A stretch of DNA of 64,000 nt from Mycolicibacter sp. MU0102 (GTDB lineage Bacteria > Actinomycetota > Actinomycetes > Mycobacteriales > Mycobacteriaceae). Of the stretch, positions 54,969 through 62,905 are shown in pieces. The translations under genes were made by a program, and so were the position numbers. The DNA lies in contig NZ_OY726398.1 in the NCBI RefSeq assembly GCF_963378105.1, positions 1,736,001 to 1,800,000 on the forward strand. Reading direction: 5' to 3'. The notes under the pieces were generated by a model. That model made no database searches and was not told the DNA's origin. It was given only the letters and a program-made list of their open reading frames with translations. The first letter of the stretch is position 1; every line of letters starts with the position of its first letter.

Positions 54969-55979
54969 ATGTCGGTGGTGCGCGGCACCGCGCTGTCGGG
55001 ATACCCGGAGCTGGTCACCGAGCTCGGCGGTGACCCCGGGGCATTGCTGCTGGCCGCCGGGGTGCCAGACGGGTGCGTCGGAGCCCACGACATCTTCGTG
55101 CCGTACCGCGCCGTGATCCTGGCCATTGAAGGTGCAGCGGGCGCTGTCGATTGCCCGGATTTCGGGCGCCGGCTGGCCCTGCGCCAAGACATCGGCAACT
55201 TCGGGCCGCTGGGGGTGGCCGCCCGCACCGCGGCCACCGTCGGCGGCGGATTCTCGATCGTGGAGCGGTTCTTGTCCGCCTACAGCCCGGCGATCTCGGC
55301 GCGCATCATCCCGGGCGCCCGTGCCGGCGAATCGTTCTATGCGTTCGAGGTGCTCATCGAGCGGTCCCCGCCGCATCCGCAGACCACCGAACTGTCGCTG
55401 GGAGTGTCGCTGGGGATCATGCGGATGATGTTCGACGCCCCGTATGCGCCGCTGTCGGTGCATCTTCCGCACGAAGCGCTCACCCCGGTGCGCGACTATC
55501 TGGCCTACTTCGGCTGCCGCCCTTATTTCGCGCAGCCGGTCGCCGGATTCACCTTCCGCACCGTCGATCTGGACCGCCCCCTGCACCGGGACGACCAAGC
55601 GCATCAGGCGATGGTGCATTACCTGCGCTGCATCACGGCAGAGTCGCCGGGTATCGCGGGGTCGGTCCGCGCGATGGCGCGCCAGCTGCTGCCCACCGGT
55701 GCCGTGAGCCTGGAGTTGATCGCCGGTCAGCTCGGCTTGCATCCCAAGACGCTGCATCGGCGGCTGGCCGCCGAGGAGACGACGTTTGCGGCGCTGGTCG
55801 ACGGCGTCCGCCGCGATGCCGCCCATCGCTACCTGCGTGACACCGACATCAGCCTGGCGCACCTGACCCGTGAACTCGGCTACGCCGAGCAGAGCGTGCT
55901 CAGCCGGTCATGTCAGCGCTGGTTCGGGTGCAGCGCGACCAGTCACCGCAAGGCGGTCCGCCTCACTGTCCGCGGTTAG
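54969..55979 (+). CDS. AraC-family regulator (VirS-like, arabinose-binding-type)
   Basis: 336-residue AraC/XylS regulator. The N-terminal ligand-binding domain (LSGYPELVTELGGDPGALLLAAGVP) belongs to the VirS/OruR type, and the C-terminal DNA-binding domain (about residues 235-336; LIAGQLGLHPKTLHRRLAAEETTF and LAHLTRELGYAEQSVLSRSCQRWFG) has both helix-turn-helix motifs. ATG 54969 is supported by the promoter ending 7 bases before it; ATG 54909 would lie upstream of the promoter. It probably controls the divergent deacylase gene, perhaps with mscR, in response to an unknown ligand. Confidence 0.88.
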   Translation: MSVVRGTALSGYPELVTELGGDPGALLLAAGVPDGCVGAHDIFVPYRAVILAIEGAAGAVDCPDFGRRLALRQDIGNFGPLGVAARTAATVGGGFSIVERFLSAYSPAISARIIPGARAGESFYAFEVLIERSPPHPQTTELSLGVSLGIMRMMFDAPYAPLSVHLPHEALTPVRDYLAYFGCRPYFAQPVAGFTFRTVDLDRPLHRDDQAHQAMVHYLRCITAESPGIAGSVRAMARQLLPTGAVSLELIAGQLGLHPKTLHRRLAAEETTFAALVDGVRRDAAHRYLRDTDISLAHLTRELGYAEQSVLSRSCQRWFGCSATSHRKAVRLTVRG

Positions 55980-55990
55980 GCTGACTGCCG

Positions 55991-56833
55991 ATGTCCGCCG
56001 CTGAAGCCCTGGCACCCCTCGCCGCCCTCGACGACTGGCCGGTCGGCCACGCGGCCGCCGCCGTGATCGGCCCGAACGGGGTGCTGGCCACCCACGGCGA
56101 TACCGCGCGGCCGTTCTATCTCGCGTCGGTGACCAAGCCCCTGGTGGCGCGGGCGGTGCAGGTCGCGGTGGAGGAGGGTGCCGTCGAACTCGACACCCCG
56201 GCCGGGCCGCCGGGTGCCACGGTGCGACATCTGCTCGCGCACGCCTCCGGGCTCTCGCCGGACTCCGATCGGGTCCTGGCCAAGCCCGGCACACGGCGGG
56301 TCTACTCCAACCACGGCTTCGCCGTGCTGGCCGAAGCAGTGCAGCAGGAGTCCGGGATCGAATTCGGCCGTTACCTGACCGAGGCGGTGTTCGAGCCGCT
56401 GGGCATGACGGCCAGCAGGCTCGACGGGGGAGCGTCGGCCGCCGGATTCGGCGGCACCTCGACCGTCGCGGACCTGGCCGCTTTCGCCGGCGACCTGCTG
56501 GCCCCGGTCACCGTGTCGCCGGAGCTGCACGCCGAGGCCACCCGCGTGCAGTTTCCCGGCCTGGACGGTGTGTTGCCCGGTTACGGGCCGCAGCGGCCGA
56601 ACGACTGGGGGCTGGGCTTCGAGATCCGGGACGGCAAGGCACCGCACTGGACCGGTGCGGACAACTCGCCGCGGACCTTCGGCCATTTCGGCCAGTCAGG
56701 CACCCTGATCTGGGCTGATCCGGCGATCAAGCGGGCGTTGGTGGTGCTCACCGACCGCGACTTCGGGGACTGGGTCACCGGCCGGTGGCCGGAGCTGTCC
56801 GACGCCGTAGTGGCTGCGTACAGCCGGGACTAG
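55991..56833 (+). CDS. Serine beta-lactamase-like / class C penicillin-binding-fold hydrolase (Rv2257c-like)
   Basis: 280-residue serine hydrolase. SVTK (SxxK nucleophile, about residue 46), YSNHG (YxN, about 105) and FGHFGQSG (HxG, near the C-terminus) form the class C beta-lactamase/DD-peptidase active site. No signal peptide is apparent, so it is probably a cytosolic esterase-like member. It lies 11 bases after the AraC gene. The order beside DUF3145 and the lipid kinase matches Rv2257c-Rv2256c-Rv2252 of M. tuberculosis as I recall it. Confidence 0.82.
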   Translation: MSAAEALAPLAALDDWPVGHAAAAVIGPNGVLATHGDTARPFYLASVTKPLVARAVQVAVEEGAVELDTPAGPPGATVRHLLAHASGLSPDSDRVLAKPGTRRVYSNHGFAVLAEAVQQESGIEFGRYLTEAVFEPLGMTASRLDGGASAAGFGGTSTVADLAAFAGDLLAPVTVSPELHAEATRVQFPGLDGVLPGYGPQRPNDWGLGFEIRDGKAPHWTGADNSPRTFGHFGQSGTLIWADPAIKRALVVLTDRDFGDWVTGRWPELSDAVVAAYSRD

Positions 56834-56968
56834 CCAACAGGCGTCTCACAAGGCACAATAGACACATACAACACTGAATACACTCCAGTATCTGCAGCAA
56901 CACTGCTCAAGCTCGGTCCCACCAGGTCGTTGGGGAAGACGTCCCTCGTGGATCCGAAGGAGCAACTG

Positions 56969-57490
56969 ATGCGCGCGACGAATCAATTCGCCGACGTGAC
57001 CAGCGGCGTGGTGTACATCCACGCCTCGCCCGCGGCGGTGTGCCCGCATGTCGAGTGGGCACTGACCTCGGCTTTGGGTGCCCGAAACGGCCAGGCGAAG
57101 CTCAACTGGACGCCGCAACCCGCCATGCCGGGACAGCTGCGAGCCGTGGTCAACTGGGTCGGACCGGTGGGAACCGGCGCCCAGCTGGCCAGCGCGCTGC
57201 GCTCGTGGTCGGTGCTGCGCTTCGAAGTCACCGAAGACCCCAGCGCCGGAGTCGACGGCCAGCGGTTCAGCCACACGCCCCAGCTCGGCCTGTGGAGCGG
57301 GACGATGAGCGCCAACGGCGACGTGATGGTCGGGGAGAACCGCCTGCGCACGCTGATGGCCGCCGGCGCCGACGCGCTGGCCGCCGACCTGGAGACGGTG
57401 CTGGGCACCGCCTGGGATGAGGCGCTGGAGGCCTACCGCGACGGCGGCGACGGCGCGGAGGTGTCCTGGCTCAGCCGCGGCGTGGGCTGA
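56969..57490 (+). CDS. DUF3145-family actinobacterial conserved protein (Rv2256c-like)
   Basis: 173-residue soluble protein of DUF3145, found across actinobacteria. The conserved core begins TSGVVYIHASPAAVCPHVEWAL and includes LRAVVNWVGPVGTGAQLASALRSW and GENRLRTLMAAG. No catalytic motif or membrane segment is seen; function unknown. ATG 56969 was chosen for the GAAGGAG 6 bases upstream; an earlier GTG in frame at 56930 is less well placed. It converges on the lipid kinase operon. Confidence 0.85.
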   Translation: MRATNQFADVTSGVVYIHASPAAVCPHVEWALTSALGARNGQAKLNWTPQPAMPGQLRAVVNWVGPVGTGAQLASALRSWSVLRFEVTEDPSAGVDGQRFSHTPQLGLWSGTMSANGDVMVGENRLRTLMAAGADALAADLETVLGTAWDEALEAYRDGGDGAEVSWLSRGVG

Positions 57491-57504
57491 TTCCCCGGCG
57501 CGGG

Positions 57505-58413
57505 TTAGGGGCGGCGCAAGATCTGCAGCGCGCCCGGTACCGCTGACACCGTCACGGGCAGCGGGGCGACGTAGTCGCCGTCGGCGTAGGCGTTGATTCC
57601 GGGGCACTCCACCCGAATCGACTTCGCCCGCCGGGTGCTCACCTCGTCGAGCAGCACATGGGTGCCCTTGAACACGGTGGGGAACAGCCGGATCAGCTTG
57701 GTCCGCGAGCCCGAGTGCACCATGGTGACGTCCAACAGGCCGTCGGCGTGATCGGCGCCCGGGCAGATCAACATGCCGCCGCCGTAGCTGCGGGTGTTGC
57801 CGAATGCCGCCAGCGTCAGCTCGATGTCCAACGGCTCATCGTTATCGAAGGTCAGCCGGAACGGCAGCAGGCGCAGCTTGGACATCTCCGCGACCATGGC
57901 GACGTTGTAGCGCATCCGGCCGTGCGGCCAGCGCATCCGGTTGACGCGGTCGCTCACCAGCGAGTCGAAACCGGCCGCCATCACGGTGCCGAACCAGGAC
58001 ACCGCGCCGCCGTCTTCGACGATGCGGCCCAGATCGATCGTCTCGGTCTGGCCTTCGGCGACGACGTCGGCGGCCGCCTCGGGATCGCCGGTGGGCAAAC
58101 CGTATTCACGGGCGTGGTCGTTTCCGGTGCCGGCCGGGATGATCCCCAACGGCACGTCGCCGAGTGCCAATGACTGCAGCGCCAGTGAGATGACGCCGTC
58201 GCCGCCGGCCACCACCACGGCGTCCGTTCCGGCGGCCAGCGCTTCATCGAGCAGCTGTCGTGCATGGTGAGCATCGGAGCCGACGATGTGGTTGACGTTG
58301 ACCCCGCGCTGCTGGAACCGTGCCAGCGCCCGCTCGGCGGCATGCCGGGCATTGCCGTGCCCGGCGGCCGGGTTGGTCAGCAGCGTAATCCGTTTGATCT
58401 GACGCGACGTCAT
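57505..58413 (-). CDS. Diacylglycerol/lipid kinase (DagK-like, Rv2252-like)
   Basis: 302-residue lipid kinase. The ATP-binding DGK catalytic domain has LLTNPAAGHGNA (about residues 10-20), VVAGGDGVISLALQSL (GGDG, about 70) and PLGIIPAGTGNDHAREYGLP. The M. tuberculosis homologue Rv2252 phosphorylates diacylglycerol and other lipids and is linked to phosphatidylinositol mannoside synthesis. ATG 58413 overlaps the upstream flavoprotein stop by 4 bases. It probably acts on the inner face of the membrane. Confidence 0.88.
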   Translation of the reverse strand: MTSRQIKRITLLTNPAAGHGNARHAAERALARFQQRGVNVNHIVGSDAHHARQLLDEALAAGTDAVVVAGGDGVISLALQSLALGDVPLGIIPAGTGNDHAREYGLPTGDPEAAADVVAEGQTETIDLGRIVEDGGAVSWFGTVMAAGFDSLVSDRVNRMRWPHGRMRYNVAMVAEMSKLRLLPFRLTFDNDEPLDIELTLAAFGNTRSYGGGMLICPGADHADGLLDVTMVHSGSRTKLIRLFPTVFKGTHVLLDEVSTRRAKSIRVECPGINAYADGDYVAPLPVTVSAVPGALQILRRP

Positions 58414-60029
58414 GGAATCAGTTTGCCGGGGTTGAGGATTCCGGCCGGATCCAGTGTGGCCTTGACCGCTCGCAGCACCTGCACACCCAGCTCGCCCACC
58501 TCTTCGCCCATCCACGGCCGATGATCGGCGCCGACCGCGTGGTGGTGGGTGATGGTTCCGCCTGCCTGCATGATCGCATCGCCCGCAGCGACTTTCGCGG
58601 CCTGCCACTGTTCGATGGGATTGCCGCGCTGGCCCGCCACCACAGTGAAGTACAGCGATGCACCGGTCGGGTAGACGTGCGAGATGTGGCACAACACCAG
58701 CGCGGGTGTCCCGCTGTCGCCCAGCGCGGTGGTCAGTGCCTCGGTGACCGCTGTCTTGAGCGTGGGAACGCGCGCCCAGTCGGTGGCGGTCTCCAGGGTC
58801 TCGCACAGCGCCCCTGCGGCCAGCAGCGAATCGCGCAGGTAGGGCGCGGAGAATCGGCCGTGCTCCCAAGCCCGCGCAGGTTCCTCGCCCAGTGACGTGC
58901 CGCCGTGCGCGGCCAGCACCGCTCGGGTCTCGGCATGCCGGCTTTCGGTGTGCTCGGCGGTTCCCTCGAACAGCGTGATCGCCAGGCAGCCCCCGGTGAT
59001 CTGTTGCTCGCCGATCTGCTCGGTGGTGGCCAGGTTCACGCCCGTCTCGGCCTCGTCGGACAGGCGGATCACGGTCGGTCCGGCGCCGGTCTGCGTGACC
59101 GCGCGCAAAGCTGCCGCGCCAGTGGCGAAGTCCGGGAAGGACCACGCCTCATAGCGGGTGGTTGCCGGGGTCGGATGCACCCGCACCCGCACCCGGGTGA
59201 TGACGCCGAACACGCCTTCGGACCCCAGCAACAGCTGACGCAGGTCCGGCCCGGCGGCCGAGGCGGGGGCGCGGCCCAGGTCCAAAACGCCGGCCGGGGT
59301 GATCATCCGCAGGCCGCGGACCATGTCGTCGAAACGGCCGTAGCCGGCCGAATCCTGGCCCGACGATCTGGTGGCGGCGAACCCGCCGAGGGTGGCGAAC
59401 TGAAAGCTCTGCGGAAAGTGGCCCAGCGAGAAACCGCGCTCACCGAGCAGCCGTTCGGCCTCGGGTCCGGTGACCCCGGCGCCGAACTCCGCCTCGCCGG
59501 AGGTCTCGTCAAGGTTCAGCAGTGCATCGAACCGACGCAGGTCTAGGCACACCACCGCCGCGAACTCGCCGCGGATCGGGTCGAGCCCGCCGACGACGCT
59601 GGTGCCGCCGCCGAAGGGGACCACCGCAACGGCCTGCCGGCTGCAGTAGTTCAAGATTTCCGCGACTTCGTCGTCACTTCCGGGCAGCAGCACCGCGTCG
59701 GGCGCATCCTGGGCGCCGGAATCATTGCGCCGCAGTAGATCCAGGGTGGACTTTCCCCCGGCGTGCAGTAGTCGTGCGGTGTGATCGGTACGGCAGAAGC
59801 CCTCGCCGACGATCGCGGCCAACGCTGCGTGGTCGGTGTCGGTCAGTGCCGACGGCGTGAGCGACACCTGGCTCGGATCGCGCTCCGGGGTGCTCGTGCC
59901 GTCCACCCCCAGGGCTGCCTTGAGCAGTTGACGGATGCCGTCGCTCAACGGCTTGGCCGCGGCTGGATCTCCCCAGGCGTTCCACTTCATCGGCGGGGTC
60001 AGGGCGTCCTGGGCATCGGCCTGCGTCAT
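58410..60029 (-). CDS. FAD-linked oxidase, alkyl-DHAP synthase-like (Rv2251-like)
   Basis: 539-residue PCMH-type FAD enzyme. The FAD domain runs from DAVLLPGSDDEVAEILNYCSRQAVAVVPFGGGTSVVGG (about residue 110) through QFATLGGFAATRSSGQDSAGYG and LGSEGVFGVITRVRVRVHP. The C-terminal HHHAVGADHRPWM and LDPAGILNPGKLIP motifs match alkyldihydroxyacetonephosphate synthase-like proteins. It may form or oxidise a glycerol-ether lipid; coupling to the DagK-like gene fits glycerolipid metabolism. It is divergent from the TetR gene with only 17 bases between starts. Confidence 0.85.
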   Translation of the reverse strand: MTQADAQDALTPPMKWNAWGDPAAAKPLSDGIRQLLKAALGVDGTSTPERDPSQVSLTPSALTDTDHAALAAIVGEGFCRTDHTARLLHAGGKSTLDLLRRNDSGAQDAPDAVLLPGSDDEVAEILNYCSRQAVAVVPFGGGTSVVGGLDPIRGEFAAVVCLDLRRFDALLNLDETSGEAEFGAGVTGPEAERLLGERGFSLGHFPQSFQFATLGGFAATRSSGQDSAGYGRFDDMVRGLRMITPAGVLDLGRAPASAAGPDLRQLLLGSEGVFGVITRVRVRVHPTPATTRYEAWSFPDFATGAAALRAVTQTGAGPTVIRLSDEAETGVNLATTEQIGEQQITGGCLAITLFEGTAEHTESRHAETRAVLAAHGGTSLGEEPARAWEHGRFSAPYLRDSLLAAGALCETLETATDWARVPTLKTAVTEALTTALGDSGTPALVLCHISHVYPTGASLYFTVVAGQRGNPIEQWQAAKVAAGDAIMQAGGTITHHHAVGADHRPWMGEEVGELGVQVLRAVKATLDPAGILNPGKLIP

Positions 60030-60046
60030 GCGTTACAGTATTACAC
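60030..60046. promoter_or_regulatory. 17-bp divergent start-to-start region, probable leaderless promoters
   Basis: The flavoprotein ATG (60029, minus) and the TetR ATG (60047, plus) are 17 bases apart. The centre reads TTACAGTATTAC. TACAGT (60034-60039) is a plausible plus-strand -10, 7 bases from the ATG, and TAATAC or TACTGT on the minus strand lies 5-8 bases from its ATG. Both mRNAs would then be leaderless, with -35 regions inside the opposite gene. Confidence 0.5.
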
Positions 60047-60625
60047 ATGCTGTCAACCAGTAATGACGAGCAGGTGGAGGTCGGAGAGCGGATCCTCGAT
60101 GCCGCCGCGAGCTGCCTGCTCGCATTGGGAATGGAGCGGGTGACCCTGGCGGCCATCGCGCGCCGCGCCGGGGTGAGTCGCCCCACGGTGTATCGGCGGT
60201 GGTCGGACAGCCGCTCGGTGATCGCCGCACTGTTGACCTCACGGATCACCGCGGCCTGGACCGAACTCGAGCAACCGGGAACCGGGCGTGAGGCGCTGGT
60301 GACGCGGATCGTCGCGGTTGCGGCCCGGCTGCGCCACGACGAGGTCGTGATGCAGGTGCTGCACCACGCACCCGATCTGGCGATGGTCTACATCGCCCAG
60401 CGGATGGGGGCCAGCCAACGGCGCCTGATCGATCTGGTGGCCGGCGAACTCGGCGGCGCCCAGGCCGCCGGCAGCGTGCGAGCCGGCGACCCGCGTGAAC
60501 TCGCCGCCATGTGTCTGCTGATCACCCAATCGGCTATTCAGTCCGCGCAAGTCGTCGCGTCGATCCTCGACGAGGACGCACTCTCCACCGAACTGACCTA
60601 CACACTGAACAGGTACCTGTCCTGA
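60047..60625 (+). CDS. TetR-family regulator (Rv2250c-like)
   Basis: 192-residue TetR repressor. Residues 12-60 hold the HTH (RILDAAASCLLALGMERVTL then IARRAGVSRPTVYRRWSDSRSVIAALL); the C-terminal domain is helical and typical in length. The stop overlaps the glpD start (TGATG), so both are coupled, and the divergent flavoprotein start is 17 bases upstream, so it is likely to regulate both sides of this glycerolipid locus. The ligand is unknown. Confidence 0.88.
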   Translation: MLSTSNDEQVEVGERILDAAASCLLALGMERVTLAAIARRAGVSRPTVYRRWSDSRSVIAALLTSRITAAWTELEQPGTGREALVTRIVAVAARLRHDEVVMQVLHHAPDLAMVYIAQRMGASQRRLIDLVAGELGGAQAAGSVRAGDPRELAAMCLLITQSAIQSAQVVASILDEDALSTELTYTLNRYLS

Positions 60626-62154
60626 TGTCCGATACCGCTGCCCTCAACTCCGCCCGCCGCACCGCCGAACTGACCGCACTGGCCGACGGCGCACCCGTTG
60701 ACGTCGTCGTGATCGGCGCGGGCATCACCGGCGCCGGCATCGCCCTGGACGCGGCCACCCGCGGCCTGCGGGTGGTGTGTGTGGACAAGCAAGACCTGGC
60801 GTTCGGAACCAGCCGGTGGAGCTCCAAACTGGTGCACGGCGGGCTGCGCTACCTGGCGACCGGCAATGTGGGCATTGCCCGGCGCAGTGCCATCGAACGC
60901 GGAATCCTGATGACCCGCAACGCGCCTCACCTGGTGCGGGCGATGCCGCAACTGGTCCCGCTGCTGGGGTCGATGCCGCGGCGGGACCGGGCCCTGGTGC
61001 GCACCGGGTTTCTCGCCGGGGACGCGCTGCGCCGGTTGGCTGGCACACCGGCCACGGTGTTGCCCCGCTCGCGACGGGTCTCCGCCGAGCACGCCGTGGG
61101 GCTGGCGCCGACCGTGCGCCGCGACGGCCTCGACGGTGGCCTGTTGGCCTACGACGGGCAATTGATCGACGACGCCCGCCTGGTCACGGCCGTCGCCAGA
61201 ACCGCGGCCCAGCACGGCGCGACGATCTTGACCTACGTGGCGGCATCGCACGCCACCGGCGACACGGTAAGGCTGACCGACCAGATCTCGGGCGAGTCGT
61301 TCGACGTCACCGCGCGGGCGGTGATCAACGCGACCGGAGTCTGGGCCGCTGACATCGACGCGGCACTGCGGTTGCGCCCGAGTCGCGGAACGCACCTGGT
61401 GTTCGACGCGGCCGCCTTCGGCAATCCGACCGCCGCGCTGACCGTGCCGATCCCCGGTGAGCTCAACCGGTTCGTGTTCGCCATGCCCGAACAGCTCGGC
61501 CGGGTGTACCTGGGCCTTACCGACGAAGATGCGCCCGGGCCGATTCCCGATGTGCCGCAACCCACCTCGGCGGAGATCTCGTTCCTGTTGGACACCGTCA
61601 ACACCGCGTTGGGCACCGCGCTGAGCACGGCCGATGTCCGCGGCGCCTACGCCGGGCTGCGACCGCTGATCGATACCGGAGAAGGCCGCACCGCCGACGT
61701 CTCACGCAATCACGCCGTCGTCGAATCGGCGACCGGGGTGTTCAGCGTGATCGGGGGCAAGCTGACCGAATACCGGCACATGGCCGAAGACGTGCTGGAC
61801 CGGGCCGTGCGCCTGCGTGCGCTGGCGGCCACGCCGTGTCGCACGCGGGACATGCCGCTGATCGGTGCGCCCGGCAACCCGGGACCGCAGCTGTCGCCGA
61901 CGAGTGCCCTGCCCGAGTCGTTGGTGCTGCGCTATGGCGGGGAGGCGGCCAACGTGCTGGCCGCCGCCACCTGCGAGCGGCCCGCAGCGGCGGTGGCCGA
62001 TGGCATCGACGTGATCCGTGCCGAGTTCGAGTACGCGGTCAGTCACGAAGGTGCGCTGACCGTTGAGGACATCGTGGATCGCCGGACCCGGATCGGACTG
62101 GTGGCTGAAGACCGCGAACGGGTCGTGGCGGTGGCACGCGAGTTTCTCGATTGA
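60625..62154 (+). CDS. glpD: Aerobic glycerol-3-phosphate dehydrogenase (FAD)
   Basis: 509-residue membrane-associated FAD enzyme oxidising sn-glycerol-3-phosphate to dihydroxyacetone phosphate and passing electrons to quinone. FAD motif VVVIGAGITGAGIALDAATRGL (about residues 27-48), RWSSKLVHGGLRYL (about 65-80) and the family C-terminal domain are present. It corresponds to glpD1 (Rv2249c) and is co-transcribed with the TetR gene. The next gene is 46 bases downstream. Confidence 0.92.
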   Translation: MSDTAALNSARRTAELTALADGAPVDVVVIGAGITGAGIALDAATRGLRVVCVDKQDLAFGTSRWSSKLVHGGLRYLATGNVGIARRSAIERGILMTRNAPHLVRAMPQLVPLLGSMPRRDRALVRTGFLAGDALRRLAGTPATVLPRSRRVSAEHAVGLAPTVRRDGLDGGLLAYDGQLIDDARLVTAVARTAAQHGATILTYVAASHATGDTVRLTDQISGESFDVTARAVINATGVWAADIDAALRLRPSRGTHLVFDAAAFGNPTAALTVPIPGELNRFVFAMPEQLGRVYLGLTDEDAPGPIPDVPQPTSAEISFLLDTVNTALGTALSTADVRGAYAGLRPLIDTGEGRTADVSRNHAVVESATGVFSVIGGKLTEYRHMAEDVLDRAVRLRALAATPCRTRDMPLIGAPGNPGPQLSPTSALPESLVLRYGGEAANVLAAATCERPAAAVADGIDVIRAEFEYAVSHEGALTVEDIVDRRTRIGLVAEDRERVVAVAREFLD

Positions 62155-62160
62155 GTCGAC

Positions 62161-62184
62161 CCATAACGGAACTGATTCGTATCG
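62161..62184. promoter_or_regulatory. Operator-like site upstream of the last TetR gene
   Basis: CGGAACTGATTCGTATCG (62167-62184), preceded by CCATAA, resembles the reverse complement of the perfect palindrome at 62869-62886, which is also bordered by CCATAAA. It lies 17-40 bases before ATG 62201, an autoregulatory position. Confidence 0.6.
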
Positions 62185-62200
62185 ACTAGGCTGGCGCGTT

Positions 62201-62827
62201 ATGGGAGCCCAGGAACCCGCGCCCGCATCGAGACCGGGGCGAAGCCCGGGACGCCTTGACCGGACCCGCGACCCCGCGATCCTCGATGCGGCGCTGCAGG
62301 GTGTGGCCGAGGTGGGCTATGACCGGTTGAGCATGGACGACATCGCGGCTCGCGCCGGTGTCGGCAAGGCTGCGATCTATCGGCGCTGGCCGTCGAAAGA
62401 GGTGGTGGTGGCCGATGCGATCGCGCACTGGCGTAGACGGCAGGGGCCGGTCGAGCCGCCCAACACCGGCAGCCTGCGCGGTGACATCGACGCGCTGGTT
62501 GCCGCGGCACCCGAGTTCGACGAATCGGGAATGGAAACAATGAAAGTCGTCGTCGGAGTCGCGACGGCGGCGATGCACAATCCGGTGCTGGCGGCAGCGC
62601 TGGACGATCTGGTGCTCGACCCGCCGCGCCACGTGGTACGGGTGCTGCTCGATCAGGCGAGGGCGCGCGGCGAGATCCCGGCCGGTCGCGACCTGAGTCT
62701 GATTCCCGATGTGGCGTTGGGCCTCAATGTGCTGCGGGTGATGACCGGCCGCCCCGTCGACCGCGTCTTTTTCCGGCGCGTATTGGAGGACGTCATCCTT
62801 CCGCTCGCCGGCAATCCATCTCCGTAG
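62201..62827 (+). CDS. TetR-family regulator linked to the aromatic hydroxylase
   Basis: 208-residue TetR repressor. Residues about 25-70 are the HTH (LDAALQGVAEVGYDRLSMDDIAARAGVGKAAIYRRWPSKEVVVADA); the rest is helical with a TetR_C-type domain (MKVVVGVATAAMHNPVLAAAL). ATG 62201 was preferred to an open upstream extension that overlaps glpD. The same CGGAACT-based site lies before this gene and before the downstream hydroxylase, so it probably controls both. Confidence 0.88.
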   Translation: MGAQEPAPASRPGRSPGRLDRTRDPAILDAALQGVAEVGYDRLSMDDIAARAGVGKAAIYRRWPSKEVVVADAIAHWRRRQGPVEPPNTGSLRGDIDALVAAAPEFDESGMETMKVVVGVATAAMHNPVLAAALDDLVLDPPRHVVRVLLDQARARGEIPAGRDLSLIPDVALGLNVLRVMTGRPVDRVFFRRVLEDVILPLAGNPSP

Positions 62828-62868
62828 CCGGTTGCGCCCAGCATCGGAGCGTGCCACATTGGATTAGG

Positions 62869-62886
62869 CGGAACTAATCAGTTCCG
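62869..62886. promoter_or_regulatory. Perfect palindromic operator upstream of the aromatic hydroxylase
   Basis: CGGAACT-AATC-AGTTCCG, a 7-bp-arm inverted repeat, 19-37 bases before ATG 62906. It fits a TetR dimer site; the related copy at 62161-62184 supports one regulator for both. Confidence 0.68.
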
Positions 62887-62905
62887 TTTATGGCCGGAGG
62901 TGGCG

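Noticed and set aside
56846..57607. Minus-strand frame over the DUF3145 gene
   Set aside because: Low-complexity shadow; the plus strand has a Shine-Dalgarno and conserved family motifs.
58414..59145. N-terminal extension of the lipid kinase frame
   Set aside because: It lies in the flavoprotein gene and is an Arg/Gly-rich shadow; the kinase starts at 58413.
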